In this document: positions 51,759-59,966 of the stretch, in pieces
Position numbering within the stretch: the first letter of the stretch is position 1
How the letters are laid out: each line of letters opens with the position of its first letter
Source: Mycolicibacterium lacusdiani
Lineage (GTDB): Bacteria; Actinomycetota; Actinomycetes; Mycobacteriales; Mycobacteriaceae
DNA: 64,000 nt
Reading direction: 5' to 3'
NCBI RefSeq assembly: GCF_021916785.1
Contig: NZ_JAKCFC010000001.1
Span: 310,001 to 374,000, forward strand
The notes under the pieces: model-generated
Database searches by the model: none
Told to the model about the DNA's origin: nothing
What the model saw: only the letters and a program-made list of their open reading frames with translations
Position numbers and translations under genes: made by a program

Positions 51759-52781
51759 GTGCCCGAAACGTTGAATCGCCAAGTGGTGTTGCGGCGCAGG
51801 CCGACCGGTCTGGTGGCTCCCGAGGACACCGAACTCGTGTCCTCCCCGATGCCAGAGCCGACCGAAGGCGAGGCGCTGCTTCGCAACACCTACGTCGGCA
51901 TCGACGCAGCCGTCCGCACGTGGCTCAACGATCAGCCCGGCTATCTGCCGCCCGTTCAGCTCGGTGAGGTGATCCGGGCCGCCGGCATCGGCGAGGTGGT
52001 GGCGTCGAAGTGCGATGCCTTCGCGGTCGGCGACATCGTGACGACGCTGTCGGGCTTCCAGGAGTACACCCTGATCCGCGACGACCTGTTCTCGACGCCG
52101 ATGCCAGGGCTGAACGATCAGCTGGCGATCATGTCGGTGTACGGGCCGACGGGCGCGACGGCGTACTTCGGGATGATGGACATCGGCAAGCCCGCGCAGG
52201 GGGAGACGGTCGTGGTGTCGGCAGCGGCAGGCGCGACGGGCTCGATCGCCGGGCAGATCGCGATGATCCACGGCGCGCGGGTCGTCGGCATCGCCGGAGG
52301 ACCCGAGAAGTGCCGTGCGGCAGTCGAATCCTTCGGCTTCGACGCGTGCATCGACTACCGCGGCGGCAACGTCGCCGCGGAACTCAAGCAGCACTGCCCG
52401 AAGGGCATCGACGTCTACTTCGACAACGTTGGCGGGCCGATCCTCGACGCGGTCCTGGGGCGTCTGGCGCGCAACGCGCGGGTGGTGCTGTGCGGCGTCA
52501 TCTCCAGTTACCTCGACGGCGACCACCCGGGCCCGGCGAACTACGTCAACCTGCTGGCCAAGACCGCGACGATGCAGGGTTTCAACGCGCTCGACCAGTG
52601 GGGCCGGTTCGACGAGGCATTCGCGTCCCTGCACCGGTGGGAGCAGGACGGCCTGCTCAAGCACCGGCAGACCATCTTCGAGGGCGTGGAGTCGTGTGTC
52701 GATGCGCTCAACGGCCTGTTCACCGGCGCGAACATCGGCAAGATGCTCGTCGAGGTCAGCCCGCCGACCACTGGCGGTTAG
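51759..52781 (+). CDS. MDR-superfamily NADP-dependent oxidoreductase (CurA/leukotriene-B4-DH type)
   Basis: A 340-residue zinc-free MDR enzyme: NRQVVLRRRPTGLVAPED at the N-terminus, cofactor loop SAAAGATGSIAGQIA, and YFDNVGGPILDAVL. Proteins of this type reduce the double bond of enones. GTG start. It heads a two-gene unit with the ankyrin-repeat gene. Confidence 0.86.
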   Translation: MPETLNRQVVLRRRPTGLVAPEDTELVSSPMPEPTEGEALLRNTYVGIDAAVRTWLNDQPGYLPPVQLGEVIRAAGIGEVVASKCDAFAVGDIVTTLSGFQEYTLIRDDLFSTPMPGLNDQLAIMSVYGPTGATAYFGMMDIGKPAQGETVVVSAAAGATGSIAGQIAMIHGARVVGIAGGPEKCRAAVESFGFDACIDYRGGNVAAELKQHCPKGIDVYFDNVGGPILDAVLGRLARNARVVLCGVISSYLDGDHPGPANYVNLLAKTATMQGFNALDQWGRFDEAFASLHRWEQDGLLKHRQTIFEGVESCVDALNGLFTGANIGKMLVEVSPPTTGG

Positions 52782-52790
52782 GGGAGCGTC

Positions 52791-53726
52791 GTGACCGATC
52801 CGGATCGATTCTGCGCCTTGGCATCGCTGCGCTACGACGACACCGATGCGCCGCCCAGATGGCAGGCTGCCGGCGAGCTCCTGGCTGCCGAGCCCGACGT
52901 GGTCCGGCACCACGTGTGGGCCGCCTCGACGGCGGCCGACGTGAACGCGCTGGCCGAGCACCTGCAGAACCCAGGGCTGGCCGATGCCCGCGGGGGACCG
53001 TTCGACTGGACGCCGCTGATGTACCTGGCGTACTCGCGTGTCTCCCCGTCGGGCGAAGCCGACGTCCTCGCCGCGGCGACGATGCTGCTGGATGCGGGCG
53101 CCGACCCGAACGCGGGCTATCTGTGGCGCGGCATGGTGCCGCCGTTCACCGTGCTGACGGGTGTGTTCGGCGAGGGGGAGCAGGGGCCGCGCAGGCAACC
53201 CAGACATCCACGTGCCACGGAACTGGCGACGCTGCTGCTTCGGCGCGGCGCTCACCCGGTCGACCAGCAGACGCTCTACAACCGGATGTTCCGCGCCGAC
53301 GACTCACATCTCGAGTTGCTGTTCGCGCATGGACTGGCCGCAGCCGGGCCGAGCCCCTGGGAACTGCTCTTGGGCGAGGCGATGGAGTCGCGGGCTGACA
53401 TGTGGCGTCGCCAGGTGCAGTGGGCCGCCGAGCACGGTTTCGGTGGACGACTCGCGCTGCTCGAACGGCACGGCATCGACGTGTCCGGCGTCGACCTCGT
53501 CGAACCGCCCGCACCGACGGACCCGAACGCGCGCGACGACGATGGCGCGACACCGCTGCATCACGCTGCCTGGGACGGCGACCTCGAGCGCATCCGGAAC
53601 CTGCTGGCCGCGGGAGCCGATCCGACGATCACCGACGGCCGGTTCGGAACGACCCCGCTCGGCTGGGCCGAACACGCGTATCAGACGGAAGCGGCTGAGC
53701 TGCTGCGGGTTCAGGCCCCGACGTAG
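52791..53726 (+). CDS. Ankyrin-repeat protein
   Basis: A 311-residue protein with ankyrin repeats: one near residues 65-105 (WTPLMYLAYSR, LLDAGADPNAGY) and a clearer pair at the C-terminus (DDDGATPLHHAAWDGDLERI, LLAAGADPTITDG). The intervening part is helical, with SHLELLFAHGLAAAG, perhaps degenerate repeats. It likely mediates protein-protein contact; the partner is unknown. It overlaps the end of the UvrA2 gene by 16 bases. Confidence 0.8.
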   Translation: MTDPDRFCALASLRYDDTDAPPRWQAAGELLAAEPDVVRHHVWAASTAADVNALAEHLQNPGLADARGGPFDWTPLMYLAYSRVSPSGEADVLAAATMLLDAGADPNAGYLWRGMVPPFTVLTGVFGEGEQGPRRQPRHPRATELATLLLRRGAHPVDQQTLYNRMFRADDSHLELLFAHGLAAAGPSPWELLLGEAMESRADMWRRQVQWAAEHGFGGRLALLERHGIDVSGVDLVEPPAPTDPNARDDDGATPLHHAAWDGDLERIRNLLAAGADPTITDGRFGTTPLGWAEHAYQTEAAELLRVQAPT

Positions 53727-56104
53727 TCCGCCAGGTGCTGGCCGGTCAGCGTGTCCCGCTTGGCGACGAGTTCGGCAGGGGTGCCCTCGAACACGACGCG
53801 TCCGCCATCGTGACCCGCGCCTGGCCCGAGGTCTATGATCCAGTCGGCGTGCGCCATCACGGCTTGATTGTGCTCGATGACGATGACCGACTTCCCGGAG
53901 TCGACGAGGCGGTCGAGCAGGGCGAGCAGCCGGTCGACGTCGGCGAGGTGCAGTCCCGACGTGGGCTCGTCGAGGACGTAGACCTCCGGCTTGTCGCGGC
54001 CCTTCGCGACCATGTGGGTCGCCAGCTTGAGCCGTTGCCGTTCACCGCCGGACAGCGTGGTCAGCGGCTGACCGAGCGTCAGGTACCCGAGTCCGACGTC
54101 GGCGAGACGGTCGAGGATCTCGTGCGCCTTCGGCGTCTTCGCGTCGCCGTCGCCGAAGAACTCGAGCGCCTCGTCAACCGGCATCGCGAGCACCTCGCTG
54201 ATGTCGCGGCCACCGAAGCGGTACTCCAGTACCGACGCGTCGAAGCGCTTGCCCTCGCAGACGTCGCACGGCGCGGCGACGCCGGCGATGATCGCCAGGT
54301 CGGTGTAGATGACGCCCGCGCCCTTGCAATTCGGGCAGGCGCCGTCGGAATTGGCGCTGAACAGAGCCGGTTTGACGTCGTTGGCCTTGGCGAACGCCTT
54401 TCGGATCGGCTCGAGTAGCCCGGTGTAGGTGGCCGGGTTGCTCCGCCGGGAGCCGCGGATCGGGGTCTGGTCGACGGCGACCACGCCATCGACGCCTGCC
54501 ACCGAGCCGTGGATGAGCGAACTCTTGCCCGAGCCCGCGACTCCGGTGACCACGACCAGGACGCCGAGCGGGATGTCGACGTCGACGTCGCGCAGGTTGT
54601 GGGTGTTGGCTCCGCGCACCTGCAGCACCTCGTCCGCGGTACGCACCGCGTCCTTCAGGGTTGCCCGGTCGTCGAGGTGGCGCCCGGTGAGGGTGCCGCT
54701 CTTGCGTAGTTCGGCGACGGTTCCCTCGAACACCACCTCACCGCCGTCGCTGCCTGCGCCGGGGCCCAGGTCGACGACGTGGTCGGCGATGGCGATGGCC
54801 TCCGGTTCGTGCTCGACGACGAGCACGGTGTTTCCCTTGTCGCGCAGGCGGAGCAGCAGGTCGTTCATCCGGTCGACGTCGTGCGGGTGCAGGCCGATGG
54901 TTGGCTCGTCGAAGACGTAGGTGACGTCGGTGAGCGCCGAACCAAGGTGCCGGATCATCTTGACCCGCTGCGACTCTCCGCCGGACAGCGTGCCGGACGA
55001 TCGGTCCAGCGACAGGTAGCCGAGGCCGATCTCGACGAACGAGTCGAGCGTGCGGCGGAGCGCGTCCAGCAGCGGCCCGACCCAGGGGTCCTCGAGGTCC
55101 TTCGCCCAATCCGCGAGTTCGGTGATCTGCATGGCCGAGACCTCGGCGATGTTCACGCCCTTGATCTTCGACGACCTGGCGAGTTCGGAGAGCCGCGTGC
55201 CGCCGCAGTCCGGACAGGTCGTGAACGTGACGGCCCGGTCGACGAACGCGCGGACGTGCGGTTGCATCGCGTCGACGTCCTTGGACAGGTAGGACTTCTT
55301 GATCTGCGGGATGAGGCCGAGGTAGGTGAGGTTGACGCCGTCGATCTTGAGCTTGGTCGCCTCCTTGTACAGCAGGGCGTCGAGTTCCTTCTTGGTGAAC
55401 TGCTTGATCGGCTTGTCGGGGTCGAAGAAGCCGCAGCCGTTGAAGATTCGCCCGTACCAGCCCTCCATGCTGAAGCCGGGGATCGTCAGCGCGCCCTCGT
55501 TGAGCGACTTGGTGTCGTCGTAGAGCGCGGTCAGGTCGATGTCGTTGATCGAGCCGCGTCCCTCGCAGCGGGGGCACATGCCGCCGGTGATGCTGAACTC
55601 GCGTCGCTCCTTGACGGTGTTGCCGCCGCGTTCGATGGTGACCGCACCGGCGCCGCTGATGGAGGCCACGTTGAACGAGAACGCCTGCGGTGAGCCGATG
55701 TGCGGGTCGCCGAGTCGGCTGAACAGGATTCGCAGCATCGCGCCGGCGTCGGTCGCGGTGCCGACCGTCGAGCGGGGATCGGCGCCCATCCGCTCCTGGT
55801 CGACGATGATCGCGGTCGTCAGCCCCTCCAGCAGGTCGACGTCGGGCCGCGCCTGCGTCGGCATGAAACCCTGCACGAAGGTGCTGTAGGTCTCGTTGAT
55901 CAGACGCTGCGACTCCGCGGCGATGGTTCCGAACACCAGCGAACTCTTGCCCGACCCCGACACGCCGGTGAACACCGTGAGCCTGCGCTTGGGCAGCTCG
56001 ACGTTCACGTCCTTCAGGTTGTTCTCCCGCGCGCCCAGGACGCGGATCAGGTCGTGGGTGTCGGCGGTCGGTTGGGCGGCGGTGCTGCGGCTCTTCGTCG
56101 CCAT
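53711..56104 (-). CDS. UvrA-like ABC-type ATPase, class II (UvrA2/DrrC type)
   Basis: A 797-residue protein shorter than UvrA1 (about 950) because the UvrB-binding and insertion domain regions are missing. Two ABC units are seen: Walker A GVSGSGKSS and GVAGSGKSS, signatures SGGESQRVKM and SGGERQRLKL, and two CxxC zinc knuckles (CPRC and CPNC-type). Class II UvrA proteins such as Streptomyces DrrC protect against DNA-binding drugs rather than work in standard nucleotide excision repair. The role here is inferred from that class. Confidence 0.84.
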   Translation of the reverse strand: MATKSRSTAAQPTADTHDLIRVLGARENNLKDVNVELPKRRLTVFTGVSGSGKSSLVFGTIAAESQRLINETYSTFVQGFMPTQARPDVDLLEGLTTAIIVDQERMGADPRSTVGTATDAGAMLRILFSRLGDPHIGSPQAFSFNVASISGAGAVTIERGGNTVKERREFSITGGMCPRCEGRGSINDIDLTALYDDTKSLNEGALTIPGFSMEGWYGRIFNGCGFFDPDKPIKQFTKKELDALLYKEATKLKIDGVNLTYLGLIPQIKKSYLSKDVDAMQPHVRAFVDRAVTFTTCPDCGGTRLSELARSSKIKGVNIAEVSAMQITELADWAKDLEDPWVGPLLDALRRTLDSFVEIGLGYLSLDRSSGTLSGGESQRVKMIRHLGSALTDVTYVFDEPTIGLHPHDVDRMNDLLLRLRDKGNTVLVVEHEPEAIAIADHVVDLGPGAGSDGGEVVFEGTVAELRKSGTLTGRHLDDRATLKDAVRTADEVLQVRGANTHNLRDVDVDIPLGVLVVVTGVAGSGKSSLIHGSVAGVDGVVAVDQTPIRGSRRSNPATYTGLLEPIRKAFAKANDVKPALFSANSDGACPNCKGAGVIYTDLAIIAGVAAPCDVCEGKRFDASVLEYRFGGRDISEVLAMPVDEALEFFGDGDAKTPKAHEILDRLADVGLGYLTLGQPLTTLSGGERQRLKLATHMVAKGRDKPEVYVLDEPTSGLHLADVDRLLALLDRLVDSGKSVIVIEHNQAVMAHADWIIDLGPGAGHDGGRVVFEGTPAELVAKRDTLTGQHLADYVGA

Positions 56105-56138
56105 GCTGTCCCTTCCTGTCGTAGCGGGCCGAGTCGTG

Positions 56139-56549
56139 CTAGTGCAGTTCCTGGATGCGGATCATGGTGCCCGCGGGATCCCGCACGGCGCAGTCTCGCA
56201 CCCCGTAGGGCTGTTGGGTCGGCTCCTGCACGATCTCGGCGTTGCTCGCCTGCAGTCGCTCGAAGGTGGCGTCGAGGTCCTTGGTCGCCAGCACGATGAT
56301 CGCGTAAGTGCCCTTCGCCATCATCTCCGCGATGAGGCGCCGTTCGTCGTCCGTTGTGCCGGGGTCGGCGGCGGGCGGGTGCAGCACGATGGACGTGCCG
56401 GGTTGGTTGACGGGGCCGACGGTGATCCAGCGCATCTTGCCTCCGCCGACGTCGAGGCGGACCTCGAAGCCGAGCACGTCTCGGTAGAAGGCGAGGGACT
56501 CCTCTGGGTCGTCGTGGGGGAGGAACGTGTTGTGAATGGTGATGTCCAT
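56139..56549 (-). CDS. VOC family protein
   Basis: A 136-residue VOC domain: FLPHDDPEESLAFYRDVLGF at the start and VRDPAGTMIRIQELH at the end, with a Glu that could be the metal ligand. Metal or substrate cannot be read. It lies 34 bases upstream of UvrA2 and downstream of an AraC regulator on the same strand, in what looks like a small stress-response unit. Confidence 0.8.
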   Translation of the reverse strand: MDITIHNTFLPHDDPEESLAFYRDVLGFEVRLDVGGGKMRWITVGPVNQPGTSIVLHPPAADPGTTDDERRLIAEMMAKGTYAIIVLATKDLDATFERLQASNAEIVQEPTQQPYGVRDCAVRDPAGTMIRIQELH

Positions 56550-56624
56550 GGCGATGACGTTAGGTGCGGCCGCGCAGCCGATGCTTCTCGATTCCTGATC
56601 GATGCTCGGACGGAGCCGAGGCCG

Positions 56625-57074
56625 TCAAGCGCGATGGAGTTGGGCGACGGGTGCGTCCCGGTTGCGGACCGGCTTGGTCGCCTGCTTTTCGACGCAGGAC
56701 GGCATCCCCTCGGTGGCGCGTTGGTGTTGGCGCCGGTACTCGCTCGGGGGGATGCCGACGAGTTCGGCGAATCGGGTGCTGAAGGTGCCCAGCGACGAGC
56801 AGCCCACCGCGAAGCAGACCTGGGTGACGGTCAGGTCGCCGCGGCGCAACAGCGCCATCGCGCGCTCTATGCGGCGCGTCATCAGGTAGGAGTAGGGCGA
56901 CTCGCCGAACGCAGCCTTGAACTGCCGCGACAGGTGTCCTGCCGACATACCGGCCCCGCGCGCCAAGGCTTCGACGTCGAGCGGTCGTGCGTACTCGCGG
57001 TCGATCCGATCGCGGACGCGTCGCAGCAGCTTGAGGTCGTGCAGTCGCTGCTCTTCCGCCGATCTGCTCGCCAC
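56625..57074 (-). CDS. AraC-family DNA-binding protein, DNA-binding domain only
   Basis: A 149-residue AraC-type protein with just the two HTH subdomains (about 20-120; GMSAGHLSRQFKAAFGESPYSYL and VGCSSLGTFSTRFAELVG) and a short C-terminal tail. It lacks a ligand-binding domain, so it may act constitutively or respond to protein partners, like SoxS or MarA. It precedes the VOC gene, a common pairing. It is divergent from a GlxA-like regulator, with repeat copy B between them. Confidence 0.83.
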   Translation of the reverse strand: MASRSAEEQRLHDLKLLRRVRDRIDREYARPLDVEALARGAGMSAGHLSRQFKAAFGESPYSYLMTRRIERAMALLRRGDLTVTQVCFAVGCSSLGTFSTRFAELVGIPPSEYRRQHQRATEGMPSCVEKQATKPVRNRDAPVAQLHRA

Positions 57075-57099
57075 GTGGCGATGGTGTCACTCTCACCCC

Positions 57100-57159
57100 G
57101 CGAGCGTGCGTGTCTGCGAGCGACACGCCGGGTAAAAACAGGAGTTTGCGCACGCTCGC
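57100..57159. repeat. 60-bp cloverleaf repeat, copy B
   Basis: Same 10-bp inverted ends as copies A and C. An internal stem CGTGTC-N7-GACACG follows the first arm and a weaker AAAC-AGGA-GTTT hairpin precedes the last, so the strand can fold as a cloverleaf. It lies in the divergent promoter region between two AraC-type regulator genes. Confidence 0.85.
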
Positions 57160-57216
57160 GGAAGAAAGCCAGCCTCATAGACTGATGGCAAGAACGCGCA
57201 CACGTGCGAGGATGAT

Positions 57217-57235
57217 GACGCGGTCGGTACGCGTC
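57217..57235. promoter_or_regulatory. Possible operator before the GlxA-like regulator
   Basis: GACGCG-N7-CGCGTC, a 6-bp perfect inverted repeat ending 21 bases before ATG 57256. It may be an autoregulatory site; GC-rich chance matches are possible. Confidence 0.3.
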
Positions 57236-57255
57236 GGCCGGATCGGAGCCGGGCG

Positions 57256-58203
57256 ATGCAGCGACCGCATCGGGTGGTGGTCCTCGTACTCGACGGGGCG
57301 CTGCCACTGGACGTCGGAATCCCAGCGGAGGTGTTCCATCCGGAGACGGGTTTCCCCTACGAGGTGTCAGCCTGCGGGGTCGTCGCCGGAACGGTGCCGT
57401 CCAACGGGAGATTCGGCTACGCGGTCCCGCAGGGCCTGGACGCACTGGCCGACGCGGACACGATCGTCGTCCCCGGCTACGCCCCGTCGGGTCGGCCGAT
57501 ACCGGTGGAGGTGCACGAAGCGCTCCGCACCGCCGCGTCGCGAGGGATACGCATCGCGTCGATCTGCTACGGCGCGTTCGCCCTTGCGGATGCCGGCCTG
57601 CTCGACGGCCTTCGGGCGACGACGCACTGGGATGCGGCGGAGAAGCTCGCGGAGCGGCATCCGGAGATCACGGTCGAGCCCAACGTGCTCTTCGTCGACG
57701 AGGGCGACATTCTCACTTCGGCGGGGGCCGCTGCCGGTCTCGACATGTGCCTGCACATCGTCCGCCGCGACCTCGGCGTGAGCGCGGCGAACGAGATCGC
57801 ACGGGGACTCGTCACCGCGCCCTACCGGACCGGGGGACAGGCGCAGTATCTGCCGAAGACCAGCTCGGCAGCACATGGCGATTCCCTTGCCACGACACGC
57901 GAGTGGGCTCTGACGCAGCTCGACCAGCCGCTCACGATCGCCGGACTCGCCGCACACGCGCGGATGTCGCCCCGCACGTTCATGCGCCGCTTCACCGAGG
58001 AGACCGGCAGCACCCCGCTGCAGTGGATCCTGCGGGCGCGGGTCGACACCGCCCGCGAACTCCTGGAGAGCACGCGGCTCTCGGTCGACCGCATCGCGGA
58101 GCAGGTCGGCCTCGGAACCGGATCGAACCTCCGGCTGCACTTCCGCCGGCTGTTGGACGTGTCGCCCTCGGAGTACCGCGCCACCTTCTCCGGGCGGAGT
58201 TGA
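57256..58203 (+). CDS. GlxA-like AraC regulator with DJ-1/PfpI domain
   Basis: A 315-residue protein: a DJ-1/PfpI-like amidotransferase fold (1-190) with the elbow Cys in ASICYGAFALADAG, then an AraC HTH (about 215-312) with IAGLAAHARMSPRTFMRRF and VGLGTGSNLRLHFRRLL. This matches the GlxA family, whose members respond to small metabolites such as amines or betaines (e.g. GbdR). It ends 4 bases from the convergent quinone reductase gene. Confidence 0.88.
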   Translation: MQRPHRVVVLVLDGALPLDVGIPAEVFHPETGFPYEVSACGVVAGTVPSNGRFGYAVPQGLDALADADTIVVPGYAPSGRPIPVEVHEALRTAASRGIRIASICYGAFALADAGLLDGLRATTHWDAAEKLAERHPEITVEPNVLFVDEGDILTSAGAAAGLDMCLHIVRRDLGVSAANEIARGLVTAPYRTGGQAQYLPKTSSAAHGDSLATTREWALTQLDQPLTIAGLAAHARMSPRTFMRRFTEETGSTPLQWILRARVDTARELLESTRLSVDRIAEQVGLGTGSNLRLHFRRLLDVSPSEYRATFSGRS

Positions 58204-58207
58204 CCGA

Positions 58208-59215
58208 CTACGAGATGCGCGGCGGAAGATCGACGGTTTCGCCCGCCACGTCGATGGCGACCTTGCCGCGCAGTGCATACGACCGCCTGTTCTCCAGTAG
58301 CTCGAGGGCCTCGCCCGTTCGAGCGAGCGGGAGAGTCGCACCGATGACCGGCTTCACCAGACCGCGCTCGACCAGCGTGGTGAGCGCGTCCAGCTTTCCC
58401 CGGTTCTGGCGTGTGAAGACGAAGTGATAGGCGGCGTTCTTGCCCCACGCCTCGATGAGGTTCTGCGGCTGCGCGATGTCCACGATGCTGACGACGCGGC
58501 CAAAGTCGCCGAGCACCAACGGGCTTCGCGTGAGCGCGTCACCACCAATCGTGTCGAAGACGACGTCGACCCCCTTGCCTGCGGTCGTCTCGGCCACGGC
58601 ATCGACGTAATCCGTTGACGCGTAGTCGATTGCGACATCTGCTCCGAGGGAGCGCACGAATTCGTGTTCGGTGGCCTTCGCGGTGGTGATGACCCGTGCG
58701 CCGATCGCCTTCGCAATTTGGATCGCGATGGTGCCGACACCGCCCGCGCCGCCATGGATGAGGATCGTCTCCTCCACGCTGAGCTGGGCTCGCGTCACCA
58801 GGGCCTCCCAGACCGTTCCGCCGACGAGCGTCAGGCTCGCCGCCTCCAGGTGACTGATGTTCTCCGGCTTCCTGCCCACGAGGTCGACGTCGACGACGTG
58901 CTGTTCGGCGTATGAGCCGGCGCCGCCGAAGATTTGGGGTGTGTAGTACACCTCGTCGCCGACTCGGAACTCGCTCACGTCGGATCCGACCTCCTCGATC
59001 CCTCCGGAGACGTCGTGCCCGATGATCGCCGGGAGCGACACGAGATCCGCGTAGTCTCCGCGACGGATCTGGTAGTCGAGCGGGTTGACGGCGCTCGCGT
59101 GGACCCGCACCCGTACCTGGCGGGGGCCTACTCGCGGCACTTCGACGTCGCGCAACTCGAAGACATCGGCCCCTCCGAAACGGGCGAGCACGACGGCCTT
59201 CATCAGATCGGTCAT
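58208..59215 (-). CDS. Zinc-free quinone oxidoreductase-like MDR enzyme
   Basis: A 335-residue MDR enzyme of the QOR/AdhC-like type: [45 protein letters not shown] and [12 protein letters not shown]. It probably reduces quinones or enones with NADPH. ATG 59215 has GAGG eight bases upstream; a longer reading from 59284 lacks support. It lies between repeats B and C and convergently with the GlxA-like regulator. Confidence 0.86.
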   Translation of the reverse strand: MTDLMKAVVLARFGGADVFELRDVEVPRVGPRQVRVRVHASAVNPLDYQIRRGDYADLVSLPAIIGHDVSGGIEEVGSDVSEFRVGDEVYYTPQIFGGAGSYAEQHVVDVDLVGRKPENISHLEAASLTLVGGTVWEALVTRAQLSVEETILIHGGAGGVGTIAIQIAKAIGARVITTAKATEHEFVRSLGADVAIDYASTDYVDAVAETTAGKGVDVVFDTIGGDALTRSPLVLGDFGRVVSIVDIAQPQNLIEAWGKNAAYHFVFTRQNRGKLDALTTLVERGLVKPVIGATLPLARTGEALELLENRRSYALRGKVAIDVAGETVDLPPRIS

Positions 59216-59360
59216 AGTGGAGTACCTCATCGTGTTTCTAGGCGCGCGGCGCGACGGCTTGTTCCCTCCCAGTGTCGCGCGCATGAACCAGACACTCCAG
59301 TGGCGGCAATGCCAATATCCGCGAGATTAGTGACACGTCGGTCGCACCACCCCACGGTCC

Positions 59361-59420
59361 GCGAGCGTGCGCAAACTCCCGTTCCCACCTGGCGTGTCGC
59401 CCGCGGACACGCACGCTCGC
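59361..59420. repeat. 60-bp cloverleaf repeat, copy C
   Basis: Exactly 60 bp with the same 10-bp inverted ends, in the orientation opposite to copy B. It lies between the divergent quinone reductase and HbpS/GlcG genes. Confidence 0.85.
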
Positions 59421-59462
59421 GGAGGAAAGCGACCCGGGTAAACCCATCGGTATGCTTCGTCG

Positions 59463-59495
59463 ATGACCGAACGACTCGATGAATCGATCTGGTGA
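59463..59495 (+). CDS. Possible 10-codon leader peptide coupled to hbpS/glcG
   Basis: ATG 59463 opens a frame encoding MTERLDESIW that stops at a TGA overlapping the GTG of the next gene by 4 bases (GTGA). There is no ribosome site, so this may be chance; if real it would drive coupled translation of the HbpS-like protein. Confidence 0.3.
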   Translation: MTERLDESIW

Positions 59496-59908
59496 CCCTC
59501 GACCTGGATGCCGCGAATCGCATCATCGCCCGCGCACACGCCGAAGCACGCCGACGATCCGTCCTGGTGTCCGCGGCGGTCGTCGATGCGGGCGGAAACC
59601 TCGTGGCGTTCGGCCGGATGGACGGCGCCGAGATCGCCGGGCCGGTCCTGGCAGTCGACAAGGCGTACACCGCCGTCGCGAACCGCATCGCGACGTCGGA
59701 ACTGGCGACGCTCGCCGCGCCGGGAGGGGAGCTGTTCGGACTGCACGCCAACGGCGGCGGCCGGTTCGTCATCTTCGGCGGTGGCGTCCCAGTGTCGATC
59801 GACGGGGACGTCGTGGGCGGGGTCGGCGTGAGCGGCGCGAGCACCGCCGACGACGAGGCCTGCGCCTTGGCCGGCCTCGAAACACTCCGAGACGAGCACA
59901 CGAAATAG
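59492..59908 (+). CDS. HbpS/GlcG-family protein
   Basis: A 138-residue protein of the GlcG/HbpS (DUF336) family: AHAEARRRSVLVSAAVVDAGG, FGRMDGA, and GGGVPVSIDGDVVGGVGVSG. HbpS of Streptomyces binds haem and senses redox stress; GlcG-type members are often of unknown function. GTG start overlapping a possible leader peptide. No neighbour fixes its role. Confidence 0.83.
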   Translation: MTLDLDAANRIIARAHAEARRRSVLVSAAVVDAGGNLVAFGRMDGAEIAGPVLAVDKAYTAVANRIATSELATLAAPGGELFGLHANGGGRFVIFGGGVPVSIDGDVVGGVGVSGASTADDEACALAGLETLRDEHTK

Positions 59909-59966
59909 GACCCATCACACGTTGCCGACAGGAACTCCCAGCCCATGATCGGGCGTTGTGCCTGGC

